64,000 nucleotides of DNA, from positions 184,323 to 248,322 of the forward strand of contig NZ_AWGD01000025.1 in assembly GCF_000495795.1 (NCBI RefSeq), in the 5' to 3' direction. Made by a program: the position numbers and the translations under genes. The notes under the pieces were generated by a model, which made no database searches, was not told the origin of the DNA, and worked only from the letters and a program-made list of their open reading frames with translations. This stretch comes from Asticcacaulis sp. AC460 (GTDB taxonomy: Bacteria > Pseudomonadota > Alphaproteobacteria > Caulobacterales > Caulobacteraceae). Shown piece after piece: positions 1-10,510 of the stretch; the first letter of the stretch is position 1; the number at the start of each line of letters is the position of its first letter.

Positions 1-180
1 GGAGGCTGGATTTGCAAGTGGCTACCTTTGCGCAGCGCTACCTGCCAAGGACGAGCAGCGGGCGCGTTTAAGCCGCCGAAGTAGAGAAATCTGTGCCGCC
101 GGTACAGCCCTATCGACAGGCGCACGGTCGACTGTTACCCATGGGACCAATGCCATGTTGTGCAACCCAGGGGGATTCTC

Positions 181-3100
181 ATGACCGATCTGACAACCGT
201 CTTCGCCGTTCCCGTCGGCTCGTTCCGCTTTCACTATGATGCGGCACGGAATGTTTTTTACTACGCCGACGGCGGAATGCTGAAGAGCTACAACCCGCTG
301 ACCCAGACGACGACCACCCTGGTGACCCTGAGCGGGACGATCGGGGATTTCGGCCTCACCGCGGACGGCAGCCAGCTTCTGATCGCCATGGCGGATATCG
401 TCAGAAATGCCGACGACTCCAAGTCTTACAGCACGCTCTATCGCATCGATATGGCGACGGTGAACGATCCCGGCACATTCGACGTCGTGCACTATCAGGC
501 CAGCTATGTGTCGCGCGCCGCCTTCGATCTGGCCATACTGGCCGACAATCAGGTCGTCATGTCCGTCGGAACGCAAAACGACGGTATCGATGTTGTTTTC
601 CCTGCCGCTACAAACAACTTCATCAGCTATGATGGCAACCAACCGCTGAGTGGAAGTCATATCATCCGCTCGGAACACGGCCGCTACGCCCTGGTCCAGC
701 AAGCTGGTTTTTCAAATGGTCAATTCCAGATTTACGATTCCCAGACCGACCAGATTATAGCACTCGGTGAGGCCTATACCTCGAACTTCGGGCGTGGCGA
801 TATTAGTGAGACCGCAGGCCTGTTGTTCATGTTCACCTGGCGGGGGCATACCATCCTCGATTTCAATCTCGAGGTTGTGGAGGTCATCGACACGGACTCC
901 TGGACGCTGGACGGCAAGTTTAGTGCTAACGGCCACCAGCTCTTTCTGTGGGACGGTGCGACCGGCCAGATTGAGGTCTACGACACAAAGAGCTGGACGC
1001 AAATCGGCTCGGCGCAGGCTATCACGACCGGTCTGACAAGCTATGAGGAGAGCCTGCCGGGTGGTGGGCGCTATCCGGTCGGCATCATGGAGCTGTCGGC
1101 CGATGGCCGCTTCCTGTTCCTTGAGACCAAGACGGGGTATGAGGCGGTCGATCTGGCCAGCCGCCTGACGACGTCGCAGAGCGGCACGACCGATGATGAT
1201 GCGCTGTTCGGTACCCAGGGGCGGGATACGATCCAGGGCCTGGGTGGTAATGACACGCTCAGCGGCTTGGGCGGCACAGATTCGCTGGATGGCGGCGAGG
1301 GCAATGACAGTCTCAGCGGAGGCGAGATCGGTGATACGTTGAACGGCGGCGCCGGAAACGACACCCTGTCCGATGGCTGGAACGGCCAGTTGAACGGCGG
1401 TGCCGGGGATGACCGGCTGGAAAGTACCCGTGGGGCGGACACGATCGACGGTGGTGACGGCGTCGACCTGTTCTATCTCGACCTGACGACCGGGGACGCG
1501 GCCATGCTGTTCGATATGAGCCAGGCCGGGACCGCGACGGGGGCGACTCTGTCGACGGGGCTCAGCGTCGGGAACGTCGAGAAGGTCTTTGCCTGGGGGG
1601 CGAGCCAGAACGATACCTTCATCGGGAGCGCCGGAGGAGACACCTTCTTCGGTGGCGTCGGAAATGATTCCTACACGGGCGGTGCGGGGGCCAACGCCTT
1701 CGATGGCGGTGAGGGAAATGACTGGGGGAGCGCCAGCACGGGCACGTCCGCGCAAATGGGCGGCGGTGGCGGCAACGACACGCTTGCGGGCGGCGCCGGC
1801 GCGGATAACCTGTCAGGTGGGAATGATAACGATCTGGTGTCGGGCGCCGGCGGTGCCGATACCCTACAGGGAGGTGACGGAGCCGATACGGTCATTGGAG
1901 GCGCCGGTGATGATAATGTTTCAGGTGGTAGCGGCAACGATCTGCTGAACGGCGGTGCTGGCAATGACACATTCACGGGATCTACTGGGACTGACACAGC
2001 GTCCTATGCCGACGCGGCTTCGGGTGTAAGTGTCGATCTGAGGTTGCTGGTGTCTCAGAACACCCTGGGCGCCGGCGAAGACAGATTGTCAGGGGTTGAA
2101 AACCTGGTCGGATCGTTCACGACCGATGCGCTGACGGGCGACGACGGTGACAACCTGCTGAACGGCGAGGGCGGCAACGACTATCTGGTGGGCTTGGGCG
2201 GCAAGGATACCCTGAACGGTGGCGCCGGCGGTGACGATCTGCGGGCGGGTGCCGGCGATGACTCCGTTTCCGGAGGCGACGGTGAAGACCTGATTTTCGG
2301 CCAGGACGGCGCGGACCTGCTGTCGGGCGGCGCCAATGCCGACAGGCTGTTGGGCGGGGCCGGCAACGACCTCCTGAATGGCAATGAAGGCGAGGACATT
2401 CTGACCGGGGGCGCCGGCAATGACACTCTGGTCTCCAGCGACGGCAATGATACGCTGGAAGGTGGCGATGACGATGACTTGCTTACCGATACGATCGGCA
2501 GCGGCTTCATGTCCGGCGAAACCGGCAATGATACGCTATTCGCCGGCGGTGCCAACGACGTGCTCAGCGGTGGTTTCGGGAATGACAGCCTGACGGCGGG
2601 AGACGGCAACGACACGATCTATGGCGGCGACCAGATCAATGATGATGGGGTTGACACCGTCCTGGGTGGCGCCGGGAATGACGAGATACACACGCATGGT
2701 GGTGATGCCATCGATGGCGGCGAGGGATCGGACATTTTGTATGTCCACGGTTTTGAGTCGACAACTGCCATCAGTATCAATGCAGGCGCCGGCGGAAATG
2801 TTGCGGGCATTGAAGCCATCAGCTTCCAGGGCGGTGGTTTTGCCGACACTCTGATCGGTAGTGAAGGTGGCGACACCTTCCTTGGCGGTGAACGGGATGA
2901 CACGGCCCTGGGCGGCGCCGGCGCGGATATCCTGCACGGGGAGGCCGGCGACGACGGCATGGACGGCGGTGACGGCAATGACAGCCTGAACGGCGGTGAC
3001 GGAAAAGACAATCTGTCGGGTGGAGCGGGGGATGATACCCTGGCCGGCGGAGCCGGGGATGACATCTACTGGGTCGATGCGATCGCAGACGTGGTGATCG

Positions 3101-5016
3101 AAGCGGCCGGGCAGGGCGACGATATCGTCAATACGACCGTCAGCCTCATCCTGGCAAACGGCGTGGAGCGATTGAAACTGGCGGGGGGCAATAACATCAA
3201 CGGCACGGGTAATGCCGGTGCCAACAGTATGGGCGGTAACGCCGGAAACAACCTCCTGGACGGGGGCACTGGCAATGATACCCTGGTTGGGCTTTCGGGC
3301 GACGACACCTACATTGTCGAGGCCGTCGGCGACCGGGTTTTCGAAAATGCAGAGGCGGGCACCGACCTGATTCTGGCTTCAGTGAGCTACAACCTGGGTA
3401 TAGATATCGAGAACCTGACCTTTACGGGTGCGGGCAATCTCACCGGCAATGGCAATAACATGGCCAATGTTTTGACCGGGAACTCGGGTAACAACTGGCT
3501 GGAAGGTGCGGCGGGTGTCGATACTCTGATCGGCGGACTGGGCAATGACACCTTCGTGGTCGATAGCGAAGATAGCGTCGTGGAAAACGCCGGCGAAGGC
3601 AATGACTGGGTTCTGGCCGCGCGCAGCTATACCCTGGGCGCAAACCTCGAACACCTTGCATTGTCAGGCAGCGGCAACTTCACCGCAACCGGCAATAGCC
3701 TGGCCAACCGTCTCGGCGGCAATTCCGGCAACAATGTGCTCGACGGGCAGGGTGGCAATGACACCCTGGCGGGTGGTTTGGGGAACGACACCTATGTCGT
3801 TGACGCCGCGGGAGACGTGGTAACCGAAAATGCATCGGAGGGTACCGATACGGTGCGGTCTTCGGTCAGCTTCGTCCTGGGGAGCAACCTGGAAAACCTG
3901 ACCCTGACGGGGGGCGCATCTGTCAGCGGCACGGGCAATGGTTTGAACAATACCCTGACCGGCAATGCCGCGAATAACCTGCTGGACGGCGGTGCCGGTG
4001 GTGACCGCATGGTCGGTGGTCTGGGTGATGATACCTACATTGTCGACAATGCCGGCGACAGCGTTGGTGAAAACCACCTGGAAGGCACCGACACCATCCT
4101 TTCGTCCGTGAGCTATTCGCTGTTCGGCCGGGCGGTGGAGATTCTGACCCTGACGGGCACGGGCAATCTGACGGGCACCGGCAACTCGCTGAACAATGTG
4201 ATGACCGGGAATGGTGGTAACAACACGCTCGATGGTGCGGCCGGCAACGATGTGCTGGACGGAGGAGCCGGGATTGATCGCCTGCTCGGCGGGCTGGGCG
4301 ACGACACCTATTATGTCGACAATGCCAGCGACAGTGTCGGTGAGAACCACCTCGAAGGTACGGACACCATCATCTCGTCGGTGAGCTATTCGCTGTTCGG
4401 ACGGGCGGTCGAGGTGTTGACCCTGACCGGAAGCGGCAACCTGAATGGCACCGGCAATTCGCTAAACAACACGCTGAACGGCAATGCCGGCAACAATGCG
4501 CTGGACGGCGGCGCAGGTGTGGACAAGCTGGTCGGTGGGCTGGGCGACGACACCTACTATGTCGACAATGCCGGCGACAACGTCCAGGAACAGCATCTGC
4601 AGGGCACCGACACGGTGTTCAGCTCGGTGACCTATTCACTTCTGGGCCGTGCGGTCGAGGTTATGACCCTGACCGGCGCTGGCAACATCAACGCCACCGG
4701 CAACTCGCTGAACAACAGCCTGACAGGCAACAGCGGCAACAACCGTCTGGACGGTGGGGTCGGCAACGACACCCTAGCCGGTGGGCTGGGATCGGATGTG
4801 TTTGTGTTCATGGCCGGTACCTGGAAGGACACGGTCACCGACTTCAGCGCGGCGCAGAATGACAGCATCGACATCCATGCCATAACCAATGGCGTGGCCA
4901 ACAATGCCATGGTCACGCAGGTGGGGGGCAATGTGCTGATCAACCTGGGCGGCGGCAATACGGTGACTGTCCTGAGCGCGACCCAGGCCGACGTGCTCAG
5001 CCACATCGTCTGGTAG
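181..5016 (+). CDS. RTX1: giant RTX calcium-binding protein with N-terminal propeller-like domain
   Basis: About 1611 residues. Residues 1 to roughly 335 form a repeated beta-rich region with phrases such as LSADGRFLFLE and LFLWDGATGQIEVYD, which resembles a YVTN/WD-like propeller. From about residue 340 the protein is a long run of GGxGNDxL nonapeptides, which in this family bind Ca2+ in a parallel beta-roll. One NVE-type insert and one SYADA-type insert interrupt the run. The last ~600 residues are ~90-residue GLGNDTYVVD...NLTLTG repeats. The end (GTWKDTVTDFSA...VLSHIVW) is a typical type I secretion C-terminal domain. I prefer the ATG at 181, which has AGGGGGA five bases upstream, over the GTG at 160. 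No export genes are nearby. Adhesin, matrix or S-layer-like roles are possible, and no catalytic motif is visible. Confidence 0.9.
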   Translation: MTDLTTVFAVPVGSFRFHYDAARNVFYYADGGMLKSYNPLTQTTTTLVTLSGTIGDFGLTADGSQLLIAMADIVRNADDSKSYSTLYRIDMATVNDPGTFDVVHYQASYVSRAAFDLAILADNQVVMSVGTQNDGIDVVFPAATNNFISYDGNQPLSGSHIIRSEHGRYALVQQAGFSNGQFQIYDSQTDQIIALGEAYTSNFGRGDISETAGLLFMFTWRGHTILDFNLEVVEVIDTDSWTLDGKFSANGHQLFLWDGATGQIEVYDTKSWTQIGSAQAITTGLTSYEESLPGGGRYPVGIMELSADGRFLFLETKTGYEAVDLASRLTTSQSGTTDDDALFGTQGRDTIQGLGGNDTLSGLGGTDSLDGGEGNDSLSGGEIGDTLNGGAGNDTLSDGWNGQLNGGAGDDRLESTRGADTIDGGDGVDLFYLDLTTGDAAMLFDMSQAGTATGATLSTGLSVGNVEKVFAWGASQNDTFIGSAGGDTFFGGVGNDSYTGGAGANAFDGGEGNDWGSASTGTSAQMGGGGGNDTLAGGAGADNLSGGNDNDLVSGAGGADTLQGGDGADTVIGGAGDDNVSGGSGNDLLNGGAGNDTFTGSTGTDTASYADAASGVSVDLRLLVSQNTLGAGEDRLSGVENLVGSFTTDALTGDDGDNLLNGEGGNDYLVGLGGKDTLNGGAGGDDLRAGAGDDSVSGGDGEDLIFGQDGADLLSGGANADRLLGGAGNDLLNGNEGEDILTGGAGNDTLVSSDGNDTLEGGDDDDLLTDTIGSGFMSGETGNDTLFAGGANDVLSGGFGNDSLTAGDGNDTIYGGDQINDDGVDTVLGGAGNDEIHTHGGDAIDGGEGSDILYVHGFESTTAISINAGAGGNVAGIEAISFQGGGFADTLIGSEGGDTFLGGERDDTALGGAGADILHGEAGDDGMDGGDGNDSLNGGDGKDNLSGGAGDDTLAGGAGDDIYWVDAIADVVIEAAGQGDDIVNTTVSLILANGVERLKLAGGNNINGTGNAGANSMGGNAGNNLLDGGTGNDTLVGLSGDDTYIVEAVGDRVFENAEAGTDLILASVSYNLGIDIENLTFTGAGNLTGNGNNMANVLTGNSGNNWLEGAAGVDTLIGGLGNDTFVVDSEDSVVENAGEGNDWVLAARSYTLGANLEHLALSGSGNFTATGNSLANRLGGNSGNNVLDGQGGNDTLAGGLGNDTYVVDAAGDVVTENASEGTDTVRSSVSFVLGSNLENLTLTGGASVSGTGNGLNNTLTGNAANNLLDGGAGGDRMVGGLGDDTYIVDNAGDSVGENHLEGTDTILSSVSYSLFGRAVEILTLTGTGNLTGTGNSLNNVMTGNGGNNTLDGAAGNDVLDGGAGIDRLLGGLGDDTYYVDNASDSVGENHLEGTDTIISSVSYSLFGRAVEVLTLTGSGNLNGTGNSLNNTLNGNAGNNALDGGAGVDKLVGGLGDDTYYVDNAGDNVQEQHLQGTDTVFSSVTYSLLGRAVEVMTLTGAGNINATGNSLNNSLTGNSGNNRLDGGVGNDTLAGGLGSDVFVFMAGTWKDTVTDFSAAQNDSIDIHAITNGVANNAMVTQVGGNVLINLGGGNTVTVLSATQADVLSHIVW

Positions 5017-5045
5017 GTCAGCCGGTATTCCAGAAACACCGTTTT

Positions 5046-5101
5046 CAAATCCGTGGACTTAACGTAGTCTCCCCCTGTCTTTTTTATAAGGGGGGAGACT
5101 A
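5046..5101 (+). promoter_or_regulatory. Leader with Shine-Dalgarno-sequestering hairpin before RTX2
   Basis: A perfect 11-base inverted repeat, TAGTCTCCCCC (5065-5075) and GGGGGAGACTA (5091-5101), flanks a T-rich 15-base loop. The right arm contains the only Shine-Dalgarno sequence (GGGGGAG) and the first base of the ATG at 5101. If folded, the RNA would hide the ribosome site. The leader from 5046 resembles the one before RTX6 (18229-18286). The sequence is seen directly; translational control is inference. Confidence 0.6.
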
Positions 5102-8100
5102 TGTCCGTACTTTCCGGCAAGCGCGATGACGCGCACACATCGGCTCTGCAACTGGATCTGTTGTCGGGCGCGCCGACTCTGGCGGTCCAGGGGGCTGTGA
5201 CCCAGGCCAGTTATAACGGCACGTCAGGTAACGACACCTACGGTGGCACCGGCAGCGCCGATTCCATTTCCGGCAATGACGGCAACGACACCCTGTCCGG
5301 GGCTGCCGGCAATGACACGATCAATGGCGGAACGGGCGACGACAGTCTCGATGGTGGCATCGGGCTGGACACACTGCTTGGCTACGAAGGCAATGATCTG
5401 CTGAACGGTGGCGATGGCAACGACTTTCTCAACGGTGACGGCGGCGTCAGCTTTGGCGCCGATACGCTGAACGGCGGCGGCGGCAACGATACGCTCTGGG
5501 CGACGGCAGGTGGCGATGTCGTCGACGGTGGCGACGGTGCGGATACGGCGTTTGTGTCCTTCGCCACGGCAACTTCGGGAGTGAACCTGAATACGGCCGG
5601 CGTTTCCACGGCGACGGGCGGTATCCTGTTTGACGGAACGATCCTGAAGAACGTCGAAGCGATCGGTGTTTTCGGAAGTGCCGGCAACGACACGTTTTCG
5701 GGCGGAGCCGCCAAGGACAGCTTTGCCGGCGGCGACGGCGACGACTGGGCCAGCGTCGGCAGCAGCCTGGCGGCCAGTCTCTCGGGGCAGGGCGGCAATG
5801 ACACCCTTGTCGGGGACGGGGTGACGGACAGCCTGAGCGACAGCCTGAGCGGCGGAGAGGGGGACGACCTGGTCTCCTCGGGAGCAGGACACGATTTTAT
5901 CTATGGCGACGGCGGAAACGATACTCTGCGCGGGGATGCGGGAGGCGACCGGATATGGGGCGGTGATGGCAACGACCTTATCGAGGATTCGGCGGGCGCC
6001 GGAAACACCATCTGGGGCGAAGGCGGCAATGACACCATTACCACCGGATTGGAGAGCGATTCAGTTTCCGGAGGCGATGGCGACGATCTGATCACCGACG
6101 CGGCCAGCGGCGGTTTTATCACCGGCGAAAGCGGCAATGATACATTGACCGCGGGTGATGGTGATAACCTGATGACCGGCGGTGACGGTAACGACTCGAT
6201 CGCGGCTGGAGCCGGCGACGACACTCTGGAAGACGACTTTTTTGGCGGCGGCGTTGGGGCCGACACGTTGGATGGCGGTGCCGGCAACGACAAGATCACC
6301 AGCCGCGAAGGTGCCGATCAGATTGACGGCGGCGCGGGCACGGATTGGCTCTATCTTCGCCGCGGCAGTGCGACGGTGGGCTTTGCCTACGATGTCGCTC
6401 AGGCCGCGACGGCGACCGGTTTCGCCCTGGGCGACGGCGCGTTCGTCCGAAATGTCGAGGCCGCCTATGTCTGGGGCGGGGCGGGCAACGATACCTTTAT
6501 CGGTGGCGCAAGTCTGGATAGTTTTGTCGGCGGCGCCGGCGATGACTGGGCCAGCACGGGCCAGGGAAGTTCCAACACGCTGGAGGGCGGCGCCGGCAAC
6601 GACACGCTGACCGGCGGCAATGGCAATGATTATCTCAACGGCGATGCGGGAAGCAACCAGGTAACGGGTGGCGCCGGCAAGGACACCCTTATGGGAGGCA
6701 ATGGCGCAGATATCCTTCAAGGCGGCACCGGAAACGACGAAATCTCCGGCGGTCAGGGGCGGGATACGGCGTCCTATGCCGATGCGACGGCCGGAATTTA
6801 TGTGACGCTAGATGTGCAGGATGGTTCCGCTCAATATACGGGGGTTACGGGTTCCGACATCCTGTTCTCGATCGAGAACCTGACCGGTTCCGCCTTTAAC
6901 GATACCCTTATCGGAAACGAGCAGGACAATCTGCTGGACGGGGGCGCCGGCAATGATCAGGTGACCGGCTGGGACGGCGCCGACACGCTTCAAGGCGGGG
7001 GCGGCGACGATACCTTGATCGGCGCCAACGGGATGGACAGCCTCAATGGCGGAGCCGGAAATGACAGCCTGATGGGCGACAATACCGATGGCTCGGATGG
7101 CGCGGCGGACACCTTTATCGGTGGTGACGGCGACGATCAGTTGACCAGTTTCGGCGGCTCCGACCTTATCGATGGTGGCGCTGGCGCGGACTTGCTGTAC
7201 TTCCATCGCTGGAACGACACGGTAGGCCGGGTGATCAATACCAGCGGTTCAGATACGGCTGACGGTATCGTCCTGTATGACGGTACCACGGTCAAGAACG
7301 TGGAAAATGTGTATGTCTATGCCGGAACCGGCAACGACACCTATACCGGCGGTGCGGGAACGAATGTCTTCGATGGTAGCGGCGGAGACGACTGGGCGAG
7401 TTCCGGTAACGGCATCCGCAATACGCTGGTCGGTGGCGACGGCAATGACACCCTTATCGGCAACGGTCAGCTTGACCAACTCTACGGCGGCGCCGGGGCG
7501 GATACTCTCTCGGGCGGTGGTACGGAAGATACCCTGTATGGCATGGACGGCAACGACACGCTGAACGGGGGGGAGGCATATGATCACCTGATCGGCGACG
7601 CGGGCGATGACGTCCTCGATTCCGGGACCACCGGCGGTTATATGGCGGGAGGTGACGGCAACGACCTGCTTATCGGGGCAAGCTATGGGGATTACATGAC
7701 AGGCGGCGAAGGTGTCGATACGGCGTCCCTGATCCGAGCGGATTACGGAGTTTCGGCCAATCTGGCGAACGCGTGGTCTTCGACCGGTCACATGTTCTTT
7801 TCCATCGAAAACCTGATCGGTTCAGCATACGGTGATGACCTGACCGGCGGTTTCGATGACAACCGGCTGGACGGCGGCGATGGCGATGACCTGCTATCGG
7901 GGTTAGGCGGCCGCGATACCCTGGCAGGGGGCAACGGCAATGACACCCTGTATGGCGGCAGCGAAGATGATGAGCTGTCGGGAGCGGACGGCAACGATTC
8001 TATGTATGGTACTCTTGGGGGCGACACGCTGACGGGCGAAGAGGGCGACGACCATCTGGATGGGGGGGAAGATGGCGATAGGCTTGCGGGCGGTAACGGC

Positions 8101-10398
8101 GCCGATACCCTGTACGGTGCCTCTGGAGGAGACAGCCTGGATGGTGGTGGTGGCAATGACAGCCTGGTAGGAGATATACCCGCGGATCTGACCAGCAACG
8201 ATACGCTGAGCGGTGGCGACGGGGATGACAATATCGCCAGTCAAGGCGGCACCGACCAAGTCGACGGTGGGGATGGAAACGACATTCTCTATCTCTTCCG
8301 GACGGCTGCCGAAACCGGGCTGCTGATGGATATGAGCCTGGCCGGAACCTCGGAAGGTGCGGTCCTGTCCGACGGTTCCACAGTAAAAAACATTGAAAAC
8401 CTCTATGTGATCGGCGGGACTGGAAACGACACCTTCGTCGGTGGTTTCGGCAACAATGCCTTTTCCGGTGGGGCTGGTAACGACCAGGCCAGCCTGGCGG
8501 CAGGATTGTCGAACAATCTCAACGGCGATGCCGGAAACGATACCCTGTCGGGGGGAACTGGCGGCGATCTGCTCATGGGCGGCGACGGCAGCGACAGCCT
8601 GGACGGTGGCGACGGCAACGACACCCTGACCAGCGGTACCGGTCCGGATGAGAGGCTTAGCGGTGGTGCGGGTGATGATGAGATCTGGAGCGAAGGAAGC
8701 TCCAATCTCTCTTATGGCGGCAGCGGCAATGATACCTTTACCGTCGGCAGCGCGGGCAATGCCACGCTTTACGGTGACGCCGGCAACGACTCTATGCTTG
8801 GTGGCGCCTTGAACGACGTGATCCTTGGAGGTGATGCCGGCAATCTCGATTACGGCAATGATACGATCTTCGGTGACCTCGGCGACGACATGGTGTCCAG
8901 CGGCGGTGGAACGGATGTGCTGGATGGCGGCGACGGGTTGGATGCGTTGCAACTTCGGTGGGCGGATTCCAAGATCAGTATTGCCCTCGACATGACACAG
9001 GCCTGGACGGCGGCCGGGGTTACCCTGGCCAATGGTACGGTGATCCGTAACGTTGAATTCGCCGACGTTATGATGGGCCATGGCAATGACACCGTCATTG
9101 GCGCGGGCAATAGCGACTTTGTCTGGGGAGGCGGTGGCGACGATCTGATCCTGGGGGGCGGAGGGTACAACGACTACCTTGACGGTGGCGACGGTATCGA
9201 CACGATCAGCTACGCCGACGCGCTCAGCGGGGTTACGATTTCCCTCGCCTTCAGCGGCCCGCAATCGACCGGTGGCGTGACTAACGACATGTTGCTCGGT
9301 TTCGAAAACCTGACCGGCTCGGGGTTCAATGACAAGCTGACCGGTGATGCCAACGCCAATCGCATCGATGGCGGCGCGGGTAGTGACCGGATGGTCGGCG
9401 GGCTGGGTGACGACACCTACTATGTCGACAATGCTGCGGACAGCGTCGGTGAAAACCATCTGGAAGGTACTGACACGATCCTTTCGTCGGTCAGCTATTC
9501 GCTGTTCGGACGCGCGGTTGAGGTCCTGACTTTGACCGGGACCGGCAACCTGACCGGCGCAGGCAACTCGCTGAACAACCTGATAACCGGCAACAGCGGC
9601 AACAACACGCTGGATGGTGCGGCCGGCAATGATGTGCTGGATGGCGGCGCGGGAATTGACCGCCTGCTGGGCGGGCTGGGTGACGACACCTACTATGTCG
9701 ACAATGCTGCTGACAGTGTTGGTGAGAACCATCTCGAAGGCACAGACACCATCATCTCGTCGGTGAGCTATTCGCTGTTCGGACGGGCGGTCGAGGTGTT
9801 GACCCTGACCGGGACCGGCAATCTGAACGGCACCGGCAACGGACTAAACAACACGCTGAATGGCAATGCCGGGAACAATGTGCTGGACGGCGGCGCAGGC
9901 GTTGACAAGCTGGTCGGTGGGCTGGGTGACGATACCTACTATGTCGATAATGCGGGCGACAACGTCCAGGAGCAGCATCTCCAGGGCACCGACACGGTGT
10001 TCAGCTCGGTGACCTATTCACTGCTTGGCCGCGCGGTGGAGGTCATGACGTTGACGGGCGGGGGCAACAACAACGCCACCGGCAATTCGCTGAACAACAG
10101 CCTGACCGGCAACAGCGGCAACAACCGGTTGGATGGTGGCGTCGGCAACGACAGCCTCACGGGTGGGTTGGGCTCGGATGTGTTCGTGTTCATGGCCGGT
10201 ACCTGGAAGGACACGGTCACCGACTTCAGCGCGGCGCAGAACGACAGCATCGACATCCATGCCATCACAAATGGCGTGGCCAACAATGGCATGGTCACGC
10301 AGGTGGGCGCGAATGTGCTGATCAATCTGGGCGGTGGTAATACGGTGACGGTGCTCGGGGTGACTCAGGCCGATGTGCTCAGCCATATCATATGGTGA
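5101..10398 (+). CDS. RTX2: giant RTX calcium-binding protein
   Basis: 1765 residues, the largest paralogue. A short N-terminus (GKRDDAHTSALQLDLL) shared with RTX6 precedes the first nonapeptide repeats at about residue 40, so there is no separate N-terminal enzymatic domain and no Sec signal. The body is many GGDGNDTL-type calcium-binding repeats. It is broken by five copies of a ~50-residue insert ending in (V/I)(R/K)NVE...GNDTF and three SYADA/FENLTGS inserts. The C-terminal ~330 residues are nearly identical to RTX1 and end VLSHIIW. The family is normally secreted by an ABC/MFP/OMP type I system through this C-terminus, with folding driven by extracellular calcium. Structural or adhesive function is inferred. 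Confidence 0.9.
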   Translation: MSVLSGKRDDAHTSALQLDLLSGAPTLAVQGAVTQASYNGTSGNDTYGGTGSADSISGNDGNDTLSGAAGNDTINGGTGDDSLDGGIGLDTLLGYEGNDLLNGGDGNDFLNGDGGVSFGADTLNGGGGNDTLWATAGGDVVDGGDGADTAFVSFATATSGVNLNTAGVSTATGGILFDGTILKNVEAIGVFGSAGNDTFSGGAAKDSFAGGDGDDWASVGSSLAASLSGQGGNDTLVGDGVTDSLSDSLSGGEGDDLVSSGAGHDFIYGDGGNDTLRGDAGGDRIWGGDGNDLIEDSAGAGNTIWGEGGNDTITTGLESDSVSGGDGDDLITDAASGGFITGESGNDTLTAGDGDNLMTGGDGNDSIAAGAGDDTLEDDFFGGGVGADTLDGGAGNDKITSREGADQIDGGAGTDWLYLRRGSATVGFAYDVAQAATATGFALGDGAFVRNVEAAYVWGGAGNDTFIGGASLDSFVGGAGDDWASTGQGSSNTLEGGAGNDTLTGGNGNDYLNGDAGSNQVTGGAGKDTLMGGNGADILQGGTGNDEISGGQGRDTASYADATAGIYVTLDVQDGSAQYTGVTGSDILFSIENLTGSAFNDTLIGNEQDNLLDGGAGNDQVTGWDGADTLQGGGGDDTLIGANGMDSLNGGAGNDSLMGDNTDGSDGAADTFIGGDGDDQLTSFGGSDLIDGGAGADLLYFHRWNDTVGRVINTSGSDTADGIVLYDGTTVKNVENVYVYAGTGNDTYTGGAGTNVFDGSGGDDWASSGNGIRNTLVGGDGNDTLIGNGQLDQLYGGAGADTLSGGGTEDTLYGMDGNDTLNGGEAYDHLIGDAGDDVLDSGTTGGYMAGGDGNDLLIGASYGDYMTGGEGVDTASLIRADYGVSANLANAWSSTGHMFFSIENLIGSAYGDDLTGGFDDNRLDGGDGDDLLSGLGGRDTLAGGNGNDTLYGGSEDDELSGADGNDSMYGTLGGDTLTGEEGDDHLDGGEDGDRLAGGNGADTLYGASGGDSLDGGGGNDSLVGDIPADLTSNDTLSGGDGDDNIASQGGTDQVDGGDGNDILYLFRTAAETGLLMDMSLAGTSEGAVLSDGSTVKNIENLYVIGGTGNDTFVGGFGNNAFSGGAGNDQASLAAGLSNNLNGDAGNDTLSGGTGGDLLMGGDGSDSLDGGDGNDTLTSGTGPDERLSGGAGDDEIWSEGSSNLSYGGSGNDTFTVGSAGNATLYGDAGNDSMLGGALNDVILGGDAGNLDYGNDTIFGDLGDDMVSSGGGTDVLDGGDGLDALQLRWADSKISIALDMTQAWTAAGVTLANGTVIRNVEFADVMMGHGNDTVIGAGNSDFVWGGGGDDLILGGGGYNDYLDGGDGIDTISYADALSGVTISLAFSGPQSTGGVTNDMLLGFENLTGSGFNDKLTGDANANRIDGGAGSDRMVGGLGDDTYYVDNAADSVGENHLEGTDTILSSVSYSLFGRAVEVLTLTGTGNLTGAGNSLNNLITGNSGNNTLDGAAGNDVLDGGAGIDRLLGGLGDDTYYVDNAADSVGENHLEGTDTIISSVSYSLFGRAVEVLTLTGTGNLNGTGNGLNNTLNGNAGNNVLDGGAGVDKLVGGLGDDTYYVDNAGDNVQEQHLQGTDTVFSSVTYSLLGRAVEVMTLTGGGNNNATGNSLNNSLTGNSGNNRLDGGVGNDSLTGGLGSDVFVFMAGTWKDTVTDFSAAQNDSIDIHAITNGVANNGMVTQVGANVLINLGGGNTVTVLGVTQADVLSHIIW

Positions 10399-10510
10399 CC
10401 ATGACGCCGGTTTGCGACCCCGCACGCCGGCGCACTTGCCTGGCTCCACATTTCATTCTTATTTTTTCGCGGGCATAATTTACGCCCAGGGCAGATAAGG
10501 AAAAAGTTTC

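Noticed and set aside
3..71. Frame 3 from the window edge ends at TAA 69-71 and could be the tail of an upstream gene
   Set aside because: Only 22 codons are visible with no recognisable motif; cannot be told from chance.
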